Origin: Bimastos eiseni
Lineage: Eukaryota > Annelida > Clitellata > Crassiclitellata > Lumbricidae
NCBI GenBank assembly: GCA_959347315.1
Contig: OY365810.1
Coordinates: 20,100,358-20,164,357, forward strand
Direction: 5' to 3'
Length of the DNA: 64,000 nt
Positions 37,888 through 50,832 of this stretch are shown in pieces. The first letter of the stretch is position 1; each line of letters begins with the position of its first letter. Below the pieces are notes generated by a model. The model saw only the letters and a list, made by a program, of their open reading frames with translations. It was not told the origin of the DNA and ran no database searches. Made by a program: the position numbers and the translations under genes.

Positions 37888-40035
37888 ATTTTCACAAAGC
37901 TCAACACTGAACCATCTATTCGCCACTCACTCAAACTGCACTCATTCCGCCGCATCAACTCCATCGACCTTGATGCATTCAAACTCGACCTTGAATCCTC
38001 CTCCCTGCTTCTCAATCCTCCAACAGATCTCCTGTCTGCATACAACTCCACCTTGTCTGAACTCATCAACAAACATGCCCCAATCATCACAAAGCCTGAA
38101 TCTCATGCAAAAAATCCATGGTTCAACTCGTTTCTGCAAGCTCTAAAATCATCGCGCCGTCGCCTGGAACGAGCATACAAACGAACACACGACATATCCA
38201 TTCTCAATAGACTAAAAACCGTAACAAACAGATACCATAGCCAACTTCTCTCAACCAAGAAGCACTACCTACCATCTCTCGTTCACTCAAATTCATCCAA
38301 CCCTTGAAATCTTTGGAAAACTGTTAATAATCTTCTCCACTGCAGCTCCTCTAATTCTCTTCCAAACTCTATTCCACATGCATCCATTGCCGACTCCTTT
38401 GCATCTTTCTTCACCAACAAAGTATCCTCTCTCCGTCTCTCGTTACAGACTCTCCTATCACCATCATCATCATCCCCCTCAGACGATCACGGCGACACAA
38501 TTTTGCCACTTGGTACATCTTTTGACATATTCGAGCCTGCTACTGACGAAATCATAACCCTCATCCAAGCCTCTCAAAACAAACAATGTGACCTCGACCC
38601 AATTCCAACCTCCTTACTAAAAGACTGTGCAACTCTTCTCGTTCCTACAATTACGAAGATCATCAACCTATCTCAATCAACCGGCACTTTTCCTATGCTT
38701 TTCAAGGACTCGACTGTTAAACCACTCCTCAAAAAACCATCCTTAGACAAAGAACTCCTGTCTAACTATCGGCCAATTTCAAATATCTCTATCTTATTCA
38801 AACTCTCGGAACGGGTTGTCCTCTCTCGTCTCAATGGCTTCCTAACCTCAAACAATCTCAACCCAAATCAATCTGCATACACCAAAAACACTACAGAAAC
38901 ACTACTCACCTCATTATACAACAAACTTGCTATGGCGATAGGTCGCCAACAAGTGTCTTGTCTATGTCTCTTAGACATTTCTGCCGCCTTCGACACCATA
39001 GATCACGCCATTCTTATCAAACGCCTTTCCTCTGCATTTGGAATCTCTGGTACTGCCCTATCCTGGATCAAGTCATACCTTTCTTCACGCTCCTTCACTG
39101 TCAATACCTCTGGTCACACATCTAGTCCTCACAGCCTTGCCTGCGATGTTCCTCAAGGTTCTGTTCTTGGACCTCTTTTATTCATTCTGTACACCTCCCC
39201 ACTCAGCAAAATCATTTCCTAGTCTTCTGTAGATCATCAGCTTTACGCTGACGATACACAACTATTCTTATCTTTCTCTCCTCAATCACTTACAGATGCA
39301 ATAAATCCCGTTCAAAACACCATCACCCTTATATCAACTTGGATGACCACCCACCTGCTCTGTCTAAACTTTTCAAAAACAGAATTTCTCATGATTGGCC
39401 TCCGTGAGCAATTGAACAAACTTATTTACCCCTCCGACCTTCTTCAAACGAACCCAACTTATCCTGTGCCTTACTCTTCTCCTGTCCGCATTCTTGCAGT
39501 CATCTTCGATAAGAACCTTACCTTTTCTCACCACATCACTCAGCTATCTCGCACCTGCTATATGCACATCCGCGACCTTCGTCGATTCTCAACTACAAGA
39601 CTGCATGCACAATAGCCACATCAATTGTTCATTCAAAGCTAGATTACTGTAATTCTCTCTTTCACAACATTGATTCCTCACAAATAAGACGCCTCCAAAC
39701 AACTGAGACTGCTGTTGCCCACGCAGTCATTAAAACCCCGAAACGCCATCATATTACCTCTGTCTTAAAATCATTTCATTGACTTAAAGTTCCTCAACGC
39801 ATCAACTACAAAATTATATATATCACCTACAACGCACTTCAAACCTCTCAACCCTCTTACATTCGTCAACTCCTTACAATCCAACCGCACGGATCAACTA
39901 GCTCATCGTCATCGTCATATCTTTCTCTATCTCGACCTCCAGTCTCATCGTCTCTGAAATTCTGCAACCGCTCCTGCTGCGCCATTAATTTGGAACGGAC
40001 TCCCAAATATCCATCAATTTCTCCATTGTTTGAAT
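37888..40035 (+). pseudogene. L2-like LINE reverse transcriptase and tail
   Basis: After the insertion the polyprotein resumes with RHSLKLHSFRRINSIDLDAF and KNPWFNSFLQALKSSRRRLE. A TGA at 38306 interrupts it. The RT has LLSNYRPISNISILFKLSER, LLDISAAFDTIDHAIL (about 38970-39015), DVPQGSVLGPLLFILY, a TAG at 39220-39222, then YADDTQLFL at 39244-39270 with an intact catalytic Asp pair. The thumb (LNFSKTEFLMIG, RILAVIFDKNLTFSHHI) and LDYCNSLF tail follow, with breaks near 39615, 39780 and 39960. Damage is light, suggesting a fairly young copy. Confidence 0.92.
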
Positions 40036-40507
40036 AGGCCTACATAGGCGGCCCTGCCGAATCAACTCGATCCAGATATCTGGAACACTTCATATCCTGT
40101 GTAGGCCTATGGTTCACAGGTAGAGCAGCAGGTGACACTGGTGCTATTTGTGAAACTTCATCAAGTATACGGCTTATCGGATGATATCGCATACACGTTG
40201 GACACTGATGTGATTTAAGACCGTTCTGTTCAGTCGGGGTTGAGTTGGGAGCGCTCCTGCGTAGTAACCTTTTAGGGGCGCTATATAAATGTCCGTAATG
40301 AATGAATGATGTAGGTCTACACAGTATAAGGGTGAATATTTGATAATGGGTAATTTTAGTCACTCTAAATAAAAATAATATGTCACAATTTTACTGTAAA
40401 AAGTTAAAAAACCAAAAATACAAATATATTGTAAAGATATTATAATATTGTTCATAACGGATATATCCTATCTCCGCTTGAATAATTTTTTTTTAAATCG
40501 TTGATGT

Positions 40508-41905
40508 AGCACACGATGTTAGCACCGCAACCACATAATGTCAGCACCGCAAACAAATAAAATTTCGGTAGCCAAGCTGTATAAAACAAATTCGTCTGTA
40601 GTTTCATAATTAATGTAAAGCTGCATCATATGGAATAAAATGCTAAACCAAAATAAATATCATACGATTGCCGCAAAAGATTATGAAAACATAAATTTAT
40701 CACCCAAATTGGCAAAACCGCAACAGACTTATATCAATTATAAACTCTTATGGAAATAATTGGCATGTAATAATAATGCAAATTTATGCTGCCTCACAGG
40801 TACAAGAGTAAACCAGCTGTAACAAATAAAGATTCAAAATATTTATTATGAATCAATTTTAGTTAACAAACCTATCAGCCTGTCTACAAATACCAGAACT
40901 ATGAAATGTAAAAACAATAAAGTCATACCACAACACTACAGACCAATTCGTAACATGTTAAAACAAGAAGAGGTATAGAGCAGTTATTACCCTTACTAAA
41001 ACTAAGACTAACCAGATAAAAACTGAAAACAGCAAAACAGCTTTAGATTACAAACCAAGCTTCAACAAAACAGCAGACCAAACTGATTGCTCAATGCACA
41101 ATGTCTGCTATGCAGTCCCAGTAGTTTAAGGCTCATCAATGAGAACTACCGGTATTATGTTTTAAGCTCATAAAACCAAATGTCTGCAGCATTTGGCCAA
41201 AAGAAACAGTTAGATATGGAACCACGTCAGCCTCTAACAGTAGCCATGCACGAAACTTCTAAATCACCATCCAATAAATTGACACCAATAATTTTTCCAG
41301 GATAATGGTGACCACGTTTATATTTTACAAACACAAAGCTTTCCAATATGATCTTTTTGTCGACAGAATTGCTGCTGCTGCTGCTTGTGCCACTATTTCT
41401 GAATGGCTCGCCTACATCTCTCGCACTAAATTCATCAACTAGCTTCAACTTTCCAGTGACTTTTCTATCTTCATAAAGTTTTCTTTTCTTTTTCTAAATA
41501 AGCATGGTGGAGCTCAGAATTGGATTAAATTTTTGCTCTACAAATTGCTGATTTCTCTTTAGAAGTAAGTGGCATGATCACAATATGTGATCAAAGAAAT
41601 CTAACAAAACACAACAATATTTAAATCAAAACTTATTTTATTAATATATCATTAATATTATTTTTTCGATATAATTTTTTGACTTATATTTACTGTAAAG
41701 CGTTCATTTAGAGATATAGAAAAATTAGTGTTAAATGGCAGACAGATTTTACTGTTGAAACTTTATAAAACATTATGGTTATTTATGCTATTAGGACTAC
41801 TGAAATCGTAACAACTAAGCATGTGTTAGAGCCACGACCATGAAGTCAGCACCGCGACTGCTTGGATGGTTGCGAGGCTGACAGTTGCGATGCTGACATT
41901 TTACC
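40508..41905. mobile_element. Putative DNA element with reiterated GTCAGCACCGCAA ends
   Basis: The left side has gttagcaccgcaacc and tgtcagcaccgcaaac (40516-40556). The right side has, inverted, gttgcgaggctgacag and ttgcgatgctgacatt (41869-41899), plus a direct gtcagcaccgcgac near 41845. Such reiterated inverted subterminal motifs suggest a transposon. No target duplication was identified. A related motif, tgcggttacagtgctgacat, is at 46828-46848. Confidence 0.45.
41227..41448 (-). pseudogene. Ser-rich ORF fragment, function unknown
   Basis: A 73-codon minus-strand frame: a poly-Ser run, then ILESFVFVKYKRGHHYPGKI. The FVxVKYxxxxxYxGxI pattern resembles a small beta-barrel motif seen in various transposon proteins, but I cannot assign a family. 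It lies inside the putative DNA element. Confidence 0.3.
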
Positions 41906-42184
41906 GAAGTTTAAATGTTACGCCAATTCCGCTTAACATGCGTGCCAGTGGTTAAAGTGGGCCGGATCTCGATGGATCCAGGGCCCCATATTTTCGGAAA
42001 ATGGAGATCCGGCAATTCACCACAGACAATTTGCGACGGATCTCGAAATCCGGTACATCGCGAATGGGCATTTCTTGCCGGAAATTGCCTATTGTCGGCG
42101 CCATTGACTTCTTTAGAAATTAAGTTTCTTTTGAAAAAGAACTTGATTGAAAACTAACCGGTTACTTACTTTGACGAGTATTTG

Positions 42185-44640
42185 ATGTTCGTTGGGTCGC
42201 ATCTAGCTACAGAAGTGTACATGCAGTTTGCAGTGTTACACTGCTCTGCATAAACACTTCTGCAACAAAGCTATTGACACATGTCTGGAGGGACGAGAGC
42301 GGGCAAAGTTCTCCGGTTTCGCGAAAAAACTTGAAAATCCAATATTTATAAAAAATCTGGGGCTCATGTACAATGGTCTTGAGGAGTTGTCAGTTGTCAG
42401 TTGTCAGACCTGTCCTTGGCACTACAGAAATCTTACATAACGTTGCCAGTTGCAAATAGGCTTATTTCTCGTCAGATTGAAGTATTTAATGCTCGTAGTG
42501 AAAATCATGCACAGCATTACAAAGAAGTATGTGAAGTAGTATCGTAAGGTATGTTTCACAATGTTCCTGTGCATGATGTAGAGGGCAAAGAAAAATAGAT
42601 CAGACCGGGTCAGTTTTATCAGACTCTGAGTGATTCGCTGCAAGGTTGCAGAGGTATTTATCATAGACAAGATGGTGGTACAAATGTTGACAATGCTCAA
42701 AGAAAATACAACTCCAGGAATAGACTATATACACCTAAAATTTTTAAAGGAGGTGAGGCATAAAGTGGGAGTGATTCTGGCTGACATTTTCAATGAATCC
42801 ATAAAGAGAGGGGAAATTCCAAGGGACTGGAGAGATGCAATAATCACACCATTATTTAAGAAGGGTAACAGGAATGAAACTAATAACTACAGAGAGGTCA
42901 GTTTAACGTGTATTATATGCAAGGTGATGGAGAAAATAGTCAATGGAAGGATCGTTGAACATCTGAAGGAAAACGGAATAATTAATAATAGCCAGCATGG
43001 TTTTATGAAAGGAAGATCCTGACTGACAAATCTATTGGATTTCTTCAAGGAGGTGTACGATAATATGGAGAGAGAAAATTCAGTGGACTTGATATATTTG
43101 GACTTTGCAAAAGCTTTCGATAAGGTACCTCATCAAAGACTGGAAATGAAGCTACAGGGATGTGGAATACATGGTGGACTGCTACAATGGACTACTAACT
43201 GGCTGAAGGATAGACGACAAAGGATTAATGGCAAGTTTTCAAGCTGGATGGATGTCACTAGTGGAGTGCCTCAGGACTCAGTATTAGGACCATTGCTGTT
43301 TGTAATATATACCAATGACAAAGAGGAAAGAATAATCTCAAAGATTTCAAAATTTGCTGACAATATAAAACTCTGTGCAAAAGTTAACAATGAGGAAGAT
43401 GCCAAAGTGCTAAGACAGGACTTGGAAGGATTGTACAGGATTGTAATATGCTGTTCTACATGGATAAATTGTGTTTTAATCATGTGGGGAGAAAGAATGA
43501 AGGCTTTGAGTATGAAATAGGTGGCAGGAAGTTAAGAGTAACGGAGGAGGACCTGGAAGAAAAATACCTGGGAGTCGTCATTCATAAAAGCACCAAACCA
43601 TCAAGACAATGCACTGAAGCAGCAAGCAAAGCAAATAAAGTTCTGGGACAAATAAGAAGAATGATAGTCAGCAGGGACAAGAATATTATCCTGAACCTAT
43701 GTAAAGCGCTTGTCAGACCACACTTGGAGTACTGTGTGCAAGTGTGGTGCCCATACACGAAACAGGACAAGGAGGTGCAGCAAAGAGTGCAGAGGAGAGC
43801 TACTAAGATGATAAGAGGATACAGAACATTGACATACGAAGAGAGATTAAGGAAGTGTGGACTAACAAAATTGAACAGAAGAAGAGAAAGGGGAGATTTA
43901 ATCGAGACATACAAGATCATAATAGGCAAGGAGATAACAACACCATCGAGGTTCTTCCAACTGGCTGACAGAGGTGGCTTAAGAGGACACATTTATAAAA
44001 TCTATAAGAAACCAGAAGGACCCATAAATCAAAGATTCTTCAGCAGCAGGGTGGTGAATGCATGGAACCACTTGAGTGAAGAGACAGTTTCTGTGCAGAC
44101 AATTTTTAATAGCTTCAAGACTCGGCCAGGGACTATTGAGATGTGTACTATAGGGGTGGTTCTCACACTGGCCTCAATCTACTGAGCCACCTAAAACCCA
44201 GTTATATTATTGCTGCCAGATGATGAGAAAGCTCTCTGTAGTTCATTGGCAGTATTGGATTTCAAAACTGGCCAAGCGATCCTATATCCCCAGAGTATGG
44301 TGAAATTGAAGTTCAATTATTATATGTGAAAAGTTTGACTTGAATTTTAAAAATGTGAAATTTGCATATTGTTCGTTCAAGGACAGTGATTTGATAAAAG
44401 TCCTCATTTACTTGCATTACTTAATCGTGTAAACACAATTCCTGTGAGTACTGCTGAATGTAAACGTGGGTTCAGCAAAATTAATATCGTGTGCACACCT
44501 TTGCGCTCATGCCTAACAGTGAAATACTTGTGTTCATTGACGTTCATTTCGCTGACTGGTCCTCCGCTAGCAATGTGGAAACCTCTGCCATATGTTAAGT
44601 TGTGGATTGCATCTGACAAAAGAGATGCATGCCAATAAAT
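42185..44640 (+). pseudogene. hAT transposase relic split by a CR1 LINE
   Basis: The first part (42200-42535) carries GRERAKFSGFAKKLENPIFI and LALQKSYITLPVANRLISRQ across frames. The second part (44210-44640) has PEYGEIEVQ-like sequence, then STAECKRGFSKINIVCTPLR and MWKPLPYVKLWIASDKRDA, the hAT C-terminal dimerisation region of the KIAA1586-like type. The two parts are collinear in one transposase, and the CR1 LINE at about 42600-44190 sits between them. Multiple stops; no termini identified. Confidence 0.75.
42600..44190 (+). mobile_element. CR1-like LINE reverse transcriptase, 5' truncated
   Basis: Encodes TPGIDYIHLKFLKEV, IPRDWRDAIITPLFKKGN, a stop at 43021-43023, LDFAKAFDKVPHQRL, SGVPQDSVLGPLLFVIY (Gln-Asp where Gln-Gly is usual) and FADNIKLC. 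Here the second catalytic Asp is replaced by Asn, so the RT is dead even apart from stops. A frame change near 43450 leads to KYLGVVIHKSTKPSRQC, ALVRPHLEYCVQVW, RVQRRATKMIRGYR and FFSSRVVNAWNHL, ending by 44185. This tail is typical of CR1. It is inserted in a hAT relic. Confidence 0.92.
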
Positions 44641-44644
44641 ATGC

Positions 44645-45015
44645 CCATATGCCACACATGCCAATTGTCAAAAAAGAAATAATCAGATTGACTACAAAAA
44701 AGAACAACTCTCTGTATGGGAGAATTTGTGACAGTTCAATTATAACTCAGCGGTAGTCACAGAAGATGTAATAATGTGTGAATATTAGAGATATTGAATT
44801 ACAGTGTACGTCTTCCTCTAATTGACATTTATCCATTTACATATAATGTACATAATTGTTGTTATATTTGACTGATAGGATTTGCAGGTAACAGTACCGC
44901 ACCCTTATGCAGTAATACATAGTATTTTAGATAACTTGTGTCTGGCTAAAAATGTAGCACAGGTTGTTTGTCTGGTTGTTTATTTGTGTTGTTTTAATTG
45001 TCGAATATCAACCCC
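44645..45015. other. Spacer
   Basis: No features recognised. A (C)n run at 45011-45021 marks the junction with the next LINE. Confidence 0.5.
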
Positions 45016-45019
45016 CCCC

Positions 45020-46435
45020 CCTACTACACGAGATATGTGTGGACGTATGGGAGACCGGGGATTGGCCAGAAGAATGGCCACAGTCAATTTTGATTCCACT
45101 GCGGAAGAAAGGAAATCTACTTCACTGTGGTAATCACAGAACAATTGCGCTAGTCTCACATGCCAGTACGATTTTGTTACAAGTGATACTGGAACGTATC
45201 CAGACCAAGCTGGAAACAGAGATCGCTGAAGAACAGGCTGGCTTTAGGCCAAGAAGAGGCATGCGAGATCAAATTGTTAACTTAAGAATCATCTTTGAGA
45301 AAGCGAGAGAAAGGAAACATCCACTGTACCTCTGCTTCATTGACTGTACAAAAGCTTTTGACATGATTCAACACGATCAACTATGGATATCCATGATGGG
45401 GATGGGTTTCCCACCCCACCTCATTCAGCTATTGCAAAAATTTCTACAAACAACAATGAGCTACTGTCAAGACAGACGGAATTATGTCAACATGGTTTAG
45501 TATCATGAAAGGAGTCCGGTAAGGATGTAATTTATCACCAAACCTGCTTACCAATCTGGCAAAGCAGGTAATGTGAAAAGCACTGCTAGGCTATAACAAG
45601 GGATTCAGGATTGGAGGGAAGACTATTAATAACCTTAGATATGCTGATGACATCGTGCTACTGGCCACTTCACCAAAGGATTTACAGGAGTTGGTGCAAC
45701 ATGTTGAGATATCAGCAAAAGAATACAGTATGCTGATTAAAGTAGCAAAGACAAAAGTTATGACAAATAACAATGACGCACTTTTGATCAAGGTGGACGG
45801 ATACAAACTGGAACAAGTGGACTCATTTACATACCTTGGGAACAGAGTAACGAAGGATGGGACTGCACGAGTGAGGTAAAATCAAGATTAGGTATGGGAA
45901 TGTCAGTCATGTTTAAGTTGGTAAGCCCCCGAAGAATAAATCAGTCAGTACTAAAACCAAACTGCGACTCATGAAGGCCTTGGCGTGGCCAGTAGAAACG
46001 TATGGTTGTGAGGCGTGGACAATAAAGAAAGAAGAAAAGAAACGCATATAAGCATTTGAGAACAAGTGCATGAGGAAACTGCTCAGAATTCCATGGACAG
46101 CAATGGTGACCACCAAACAAGTATATCAAATGGCGAAAGTTGACAGCAAACTGTTGGGCCACATCAAATCCAGAAAACTGCGGTACTTCGGGCACATCAT
46201 GAGACAGCATAAGGACAGTATTGAGAACAGTGTGATGTTGGGTATAGTGGAAGGAAACCGAAGTCGTGGAAGACCCAGAATCTGCTGGTTTGACAATGTC
46301 ATGGCATGGACTGGTTTAAAAGGCACAAGCTTAATGAACATCATACGAGACAGAAAGCACTGGACATCACTTTCCCATTCATGTAGTCAATCGTCGCAAA
46401 GCGACGATGACGATGTGACATGACACATGACAGCC
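45020..46435 (+). mobile_element. RTE-like LINE, RT and C-terminal tail
   Basis: Encodes LHEICVDVWETGDWPEEWPQ, NHRTIALVSHASTILL, EEQAGFRPRRGMRDQIVNLR, LYLCFIDCTKAFDMIQHDQL (44964-45500), then broken frames with NLRYADDIVLLATSPKDLQE (about 45630-45690), DSFTYLGNRVTKDG, and the tail ESxKLRYFGHIMRQ-like and GRPRICWFDNVMAWTG (46070-46423). It ends with a gacgatgacgatgtgacatg tail. The same family occurs on the minus strand at 58985-63530, which keeps the 5' half missing here. Confidence 0.9.
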
Positions 46436-48090
46436 TGAATCGAAACGCGGGGGCCGAGAAACAATTTTGTGGACAGATACAAAAGCGAGGATATGGAAAG
46501 AAATCTAAGGGTCCCAGAAAAAATCTGAGGGGCCCGAAAGAAACTGAGAGGGCCCAAAATAAAATTGGGATCCCACACCTCAACTTTCCCACTTTAATCA
46601 CTGGTGCATGCATCAGTGATTAAAGTCTTGTTTCTTCAGTATTTTCTCTCGATCCAATATATGACATTTAAAATTACTTAAAATTTATGGATTATAAACT
46701 GCTTTCAAAATTATCACACGGTCATTTGGCAATATGCGATCGTCATAGCAAAGGGAACTTGATACTATGCAGCAGAGCGCATGCGCATTCAGTATAAACA
46801 CAGCTTTCTAATAGGTGTGCGCCAATTGCGGTTACAGTGCTGACATTAATAATTGTAAGTAAGTTACACAACTTTACAAACTATTTTAAGTCGAAAACAA
46901 ATCCATAGTGCATTGCAATGATTATACAATTCTTTTTGCAATTTAGCAGAAACTATAATTTTTCATTAAAGTGTGCAAATAATGACCGCATCCTCGTTTT
47001 TTACATTTAAAAGCAAGAATAGTTTTGATAGTATGTTAGCAGACAAAAAACTTTTAAGGCTGATTTGATAAATTTAGAATTTAGATTTAAGTTTAAAAGC
47101 CTACTTTGCACTAAAACCTTTCAGTAGCTGTTATACCAATATAATGTATAAGCATAAAATAAATATTTGTGCAAGTTTTATTACAATTATTAATAACATC
47201 ACAAATTTATTTTGTGATTGAAGTGTCCCGGTTTTTAGTTCCCAGTATCTGATCAGCCTAACCGTTCCATCATTCCAACTTCCATTAAAGCAAGGATACT
47301 AAACTGTGCACAATAATCGTCTTATCAGGCACCATAGCGCCCAGATTTCAAGTCTGGAGACGTTGAAGATGGCGTGCGCGGGTTTCAGGAACCCCCTCAA
47401 CTGCGTGTATCAAGTGTTCCCGAGCCAACGGTGAAGGTTTGGAGTGAATAACTCTAAAACTGTGGTAATGCATCACCTGCCAAGGACACACAGACAGACA
47501 GAATACTCTCTGTTTATTTATATAAATAAGAATCCATCTTCTCGTCATGCCTCCTTCCTCTCCCCTCCGACTCTTCTTCTCCCGTTTCCTGTTTTCATCT
47601 CCTCCCCTTTTCTGATGGTCTCCCTTGCTATGCCTTTCCCTTTCTCTCAGCGAGTCGACAGCCAGCTTCTCACACGTTGATGTCTAAGAAATCTTATTAG
47701 GCTACTCATGGCCATTGTCTGCTAACATACTATCAAAACTATTCTTCCTTTAAAATTTAAATTTAATTATTCTAAATTTACCAAATCAGTCATTCATATT
47801 TGGCGCTTGAATGTAAGCTATGCTTCTTGAAAGCTGTGTCTGCTAATATTCTGTATTAAATTTTAGCACATGTCTCTTCTATATTCACATTCACTATCTT
47901 CACTATTATAACAGCTTCAAGAGCTTCTTCTGATTAACGACTTTTTTAATCTGATCAGCAAGAGTTCATCAGTGAACAAACTCTCTCAGCTGGTGCATGG
48001 TAATAAAAACCGGAAGAGGCATTATGCATGATAATAAATAAAATTTAAGTTAAAAATGAATTTACTAGTCAGATGCCAGTAGTAAAATCA
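46436..48090. other. Spacer with one palindrome
   Basis: 46440-46600 contains reiterated gggcccgaaa/ggcccaaaa phrases. Short frames near 47350-47680 have no recognisable motifs. The palindrome at 46591-46626 is listed separately. Confidence 0.5.
46591..46626. repeat. Palindrome centred on GTGCATGCAT
   Basis: Perfect 13-bp arms actttaatcactg / cagtgattaaagt around gtgcatgcat. Confidence 0.9.
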
Positions 48091-48095
48091 AGGAG

Positions 48096-49600
48096 ATGTT
48101 GATAAGTCAGGTCAGTTTTGAAAACTGGGACATTTTTATCGTTTGGCTAAAAACCAGGACATTCTTAGGGTTTGGCCTACCTCTCCCGGCAGCCGGGACA
48201 GCTAGCAAAAAATTGGGACTGTCCCTGGAAAAGGGCTACATTCAAGAAGACCTAGTAGTCGAGAGTAAACATGATACAAGGTCATTTCAAGGTCAAAAGG
48301 TTAATATATTGGAAAAATGGCCATTACTCAAATTGCGGATGTGTTTCATAGCAATGAAGTTGGAAGCCCTAGTGATCTCATTAAGGAAATTTATGACCTG
48401 CTCGACGATGGTCTGGTCTCCAAGCAAACCAGTTGAGGATGTAGAAACATTAAATGCATTGTTTCAAATCGCTAGTGCTTTGGAGGAGAAGAGAACTTGT
48501 CTAAAGTCTGCTTTGCGGACAAGTAGAATATGGCTGGTATACCTAGATACGAGCAGACAGGGTTTGATCGTGGAATTTGCACTTACACACTATGCTGGAC
48601 ATAATTGCAGCAGCTGGACATAATTGCAGCAGCTGGACATCACAATAATGTGAAATCGATATACTTGTACATGCAGAATGTGATCACTTTGCCATCTTAA
48701 AATGCAGCCATTAAAAAAATGTTCAGATGGTAAATTTGTAATAAGAAGAAGTGACAGATTATGGGCCGGTCTTGGTACAAACCTGGTGATAGAACAAGTG
48801 CTAAAGCGCTAATGAAAAGCAGAGGTGAACTTACAAGAGGAAGTGGTTTATCAGATACCAAGAGGAAAACGTGGTTTTTTGGCCCAAATGTTTGTTCATC
48901 AATATGATACTACATATGCTGAATGAATTTGATCTTGCAGTGACTGGTCAACCCAGTGTCATGTAAAGGTCAAATAGTCGAAATCAAAATCAAACCTCCA
49001 CAACTGATAATCAACCAAAGAAAACAATACTTGGCTGAGTCATGGCCATTTTCCCATTATATTAACATTTTGACCTGGGCATGGCCTTGCATCATGTTTG
49101 TCCTTGACTACTAGAAGAATGTTAAAGAATCACCCAAATAGAACAATATTTTGGCTAAGTTATGACCAAAATTATTTGGACCTTTTGACCTTGAGATGAC
49201 CTTCTATCATGCCAGCCATTTACTATTGGGTCCTCCCAAATGTAGCCTTTACCGGTTCAAGCTAACAGAAAAAGAATCACCAAAACAAAACAATATTTTG
49301 GCTGAGATACGGCCATTTCCTTTTATGCTGACCTTTTGACCTTTTGAAGTCCATTTTTGGGGTGATCCGTAGTAGAACTTTGTGGGATTTTCAGTATGTT
49401 ATTCAGCAATGAATTCTGAGCTGGAAAAAGTTAGGAAAAACTTCTGAAGTAATTTTGTCCAGGTGAAACTGTATTTTGCCTGTACTAGTATTAAATATCA
49501 CTTCATTAGCAGCGTTGTTAATACTGAAGAACGCACACCATTTCACATTGGCGCCACCTGGCGAAAGGAAATACAAAAGGACTGCGTAAAATTGGCTTTC
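48096..49600. other. Unresolved stretch with a 175-codon + frame
   Basis: The frame 48096-48623 shows no known motif, and an overlapping frame is equally long in pieces, so it is probably transposon-derived. 49010-49340 holds four loosely repeated units containing caaaacaatattttggctga and tgaccttttgacctt phrases. Confidence 0.4.
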
Positions 49601-49609
49601 TACAGGCCT

Positions 49610-49764
49610 GCGTTTTGTGTAACAAATAATATTGTAATTATACTGCTGTTTCCTTAGCACATGTTTTGTTTGAATAAACAGTAAACTTGCTCGTCGAAAA
49701 ATATTGGTGAAAGTATTGGTATTGGTATTGCAATGCTTTTTTCCAGTATTGTTAACAGCCCTGC
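49610..49764. mobile_element. hAT family A 3' fragment (copy 2)
   Basis: Shares cttagcacatgttttgt, cttgctcgtc and attggtattggtattgca with 61320-61410 and ends ttccagtattgttaacagccctg like the right end at 12343. 5' truncated. Confidence 0.8.
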
Positions 49765-49769
49765 CGTTG

Positions 49770-50785
49770 ACAGCCTTAATGATAAGTCTATGTACACTGA
49801 ATGCACCACTGTGCCTAATTGACACGGCTTCTTCAGACGCGTCAGATGAGTCTATGCAGAGCGGACATGATTTCTTAGGCCTATATAAGTTAGACTAGAG
49901 GCATCAATCCCCCTCTAACTGATGGAGGCAAACACCCTGGTTCCAAGTGTCAGGTAGCCAAGCTATCCCCTAAGACTCAACAAAATACCCTCTATCTGGA
50001 CGCCTCTGAGTTAGACTAATAGTCGTACTGAGTGTCACTTGTAATGTTGTGCAGACTTTGTTAGTAGTGTCAGTTATTATGGTATGGCTTCTAATTGCAG
50101 AAGCTAGTTGGAATTATTTTTGATTGAACAATCAGCTCATAGCAGGTAGACTGTGTTCAAGTGTGTCGATGCTCAACGGGCGTTTTCTGCCGGCTACACC
50201 TGCGTTATCTGATCCATGTTGCGAACCATGCATCTCGGTGATGAAACTTAAATTTGGACTCCTTGTGCTTCCAACGTTAATATTTTCAGAAGTAGACCTC
50301 CGCGCCTTAGATTCAGTTAGGTGTGACCTTGTGCGCGTTAGAAATTTAATATATAAAATAATAATAATAGGCCTAAGTGTATAGCCTGATGCATTATGGA
50401 TTCATTAACACTGTGGACTATATAGGCATATATATATATATATATAGACTATATAGGGTGTGTAACTATTTATCTATTTTATTTATTTCTATGACCATGT
50501 GTAGTTTGGTATAGACTAGTTAAGAAGACATGAAATTAGTATTTGAATTTGTTGAGAATTTTTTTGAAATTGACAGTAATGAGTCGATGAATACGCTAAC
50601 AATGAGAATTCCGGAATAATTCCGACAATTGACCGAAAAAAATTCCGGCAAAATCATTATGGTCCAGAATTGCGATCTCTATCTGCGAGTGGTTTACAAT
50701 GCGAGGAATATGTGGCGAATAAAAAAATTCCCCTTACTTTATAAAATTTTCAGATTTCCGATTCCCTGCTTCTTTTTTGACAAAT
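49770..50785. other. Spacer
   Basis: Nothing recognised except an (AT)n run near 50429-50446 and short chance frames. Confidence 0.5.
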
Positions 50786-50832
50786 CGGATCCTGGATATC
50801 TGGCGTATGTCTGGTCGTAGCTTCTGAGCACG
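50786..50832 (-). mobile_element. Mariner copy 2, fragment a
   Basis: ggatatctggcgtatgtctg ... cttctgagca matches 21183-21217 of the first mariner. The match stops at the insertion beginning near 50833. Confidence 0.7.

Larger units (their letters stand above)
35290..40310 (+). mobile_element. Nearly complete L2-like LINE interrupted by an LTR element
   Basis: Encodes, in order, an N-terminal region with a 2A-like motif, an apurinic endonuclease domain, a reverse transcriptase and the LDYCNS/KxHLF tail, plus a 3' end finishing in gggcgctatataaatg at about 40275-40292. Excluding the 1,599-bp LTR insertion (36284-37882) it is about 3.4 kb. Several stops and frameshifts inactivate it. Protein similarity links it to the fragment at 1-765. 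The left boundary is uncertain; upstream sequence from about 35090 may be its 5' UTR. Confidence 0.9.

Noticed and set aside
43582..43992. Minus-strand 136-codon hydrophobic frame
   Set aside because: Antisense shadow of the CR1 tail on the + strand, which has clear LINE motifs.
48096..48623. 175-codon + strand frame as a host gene
   Set aside because: No domain, no splice context, and repetitive phrasing at its start (gggac/ccgggaca). Kept only as an unresolved stretch.
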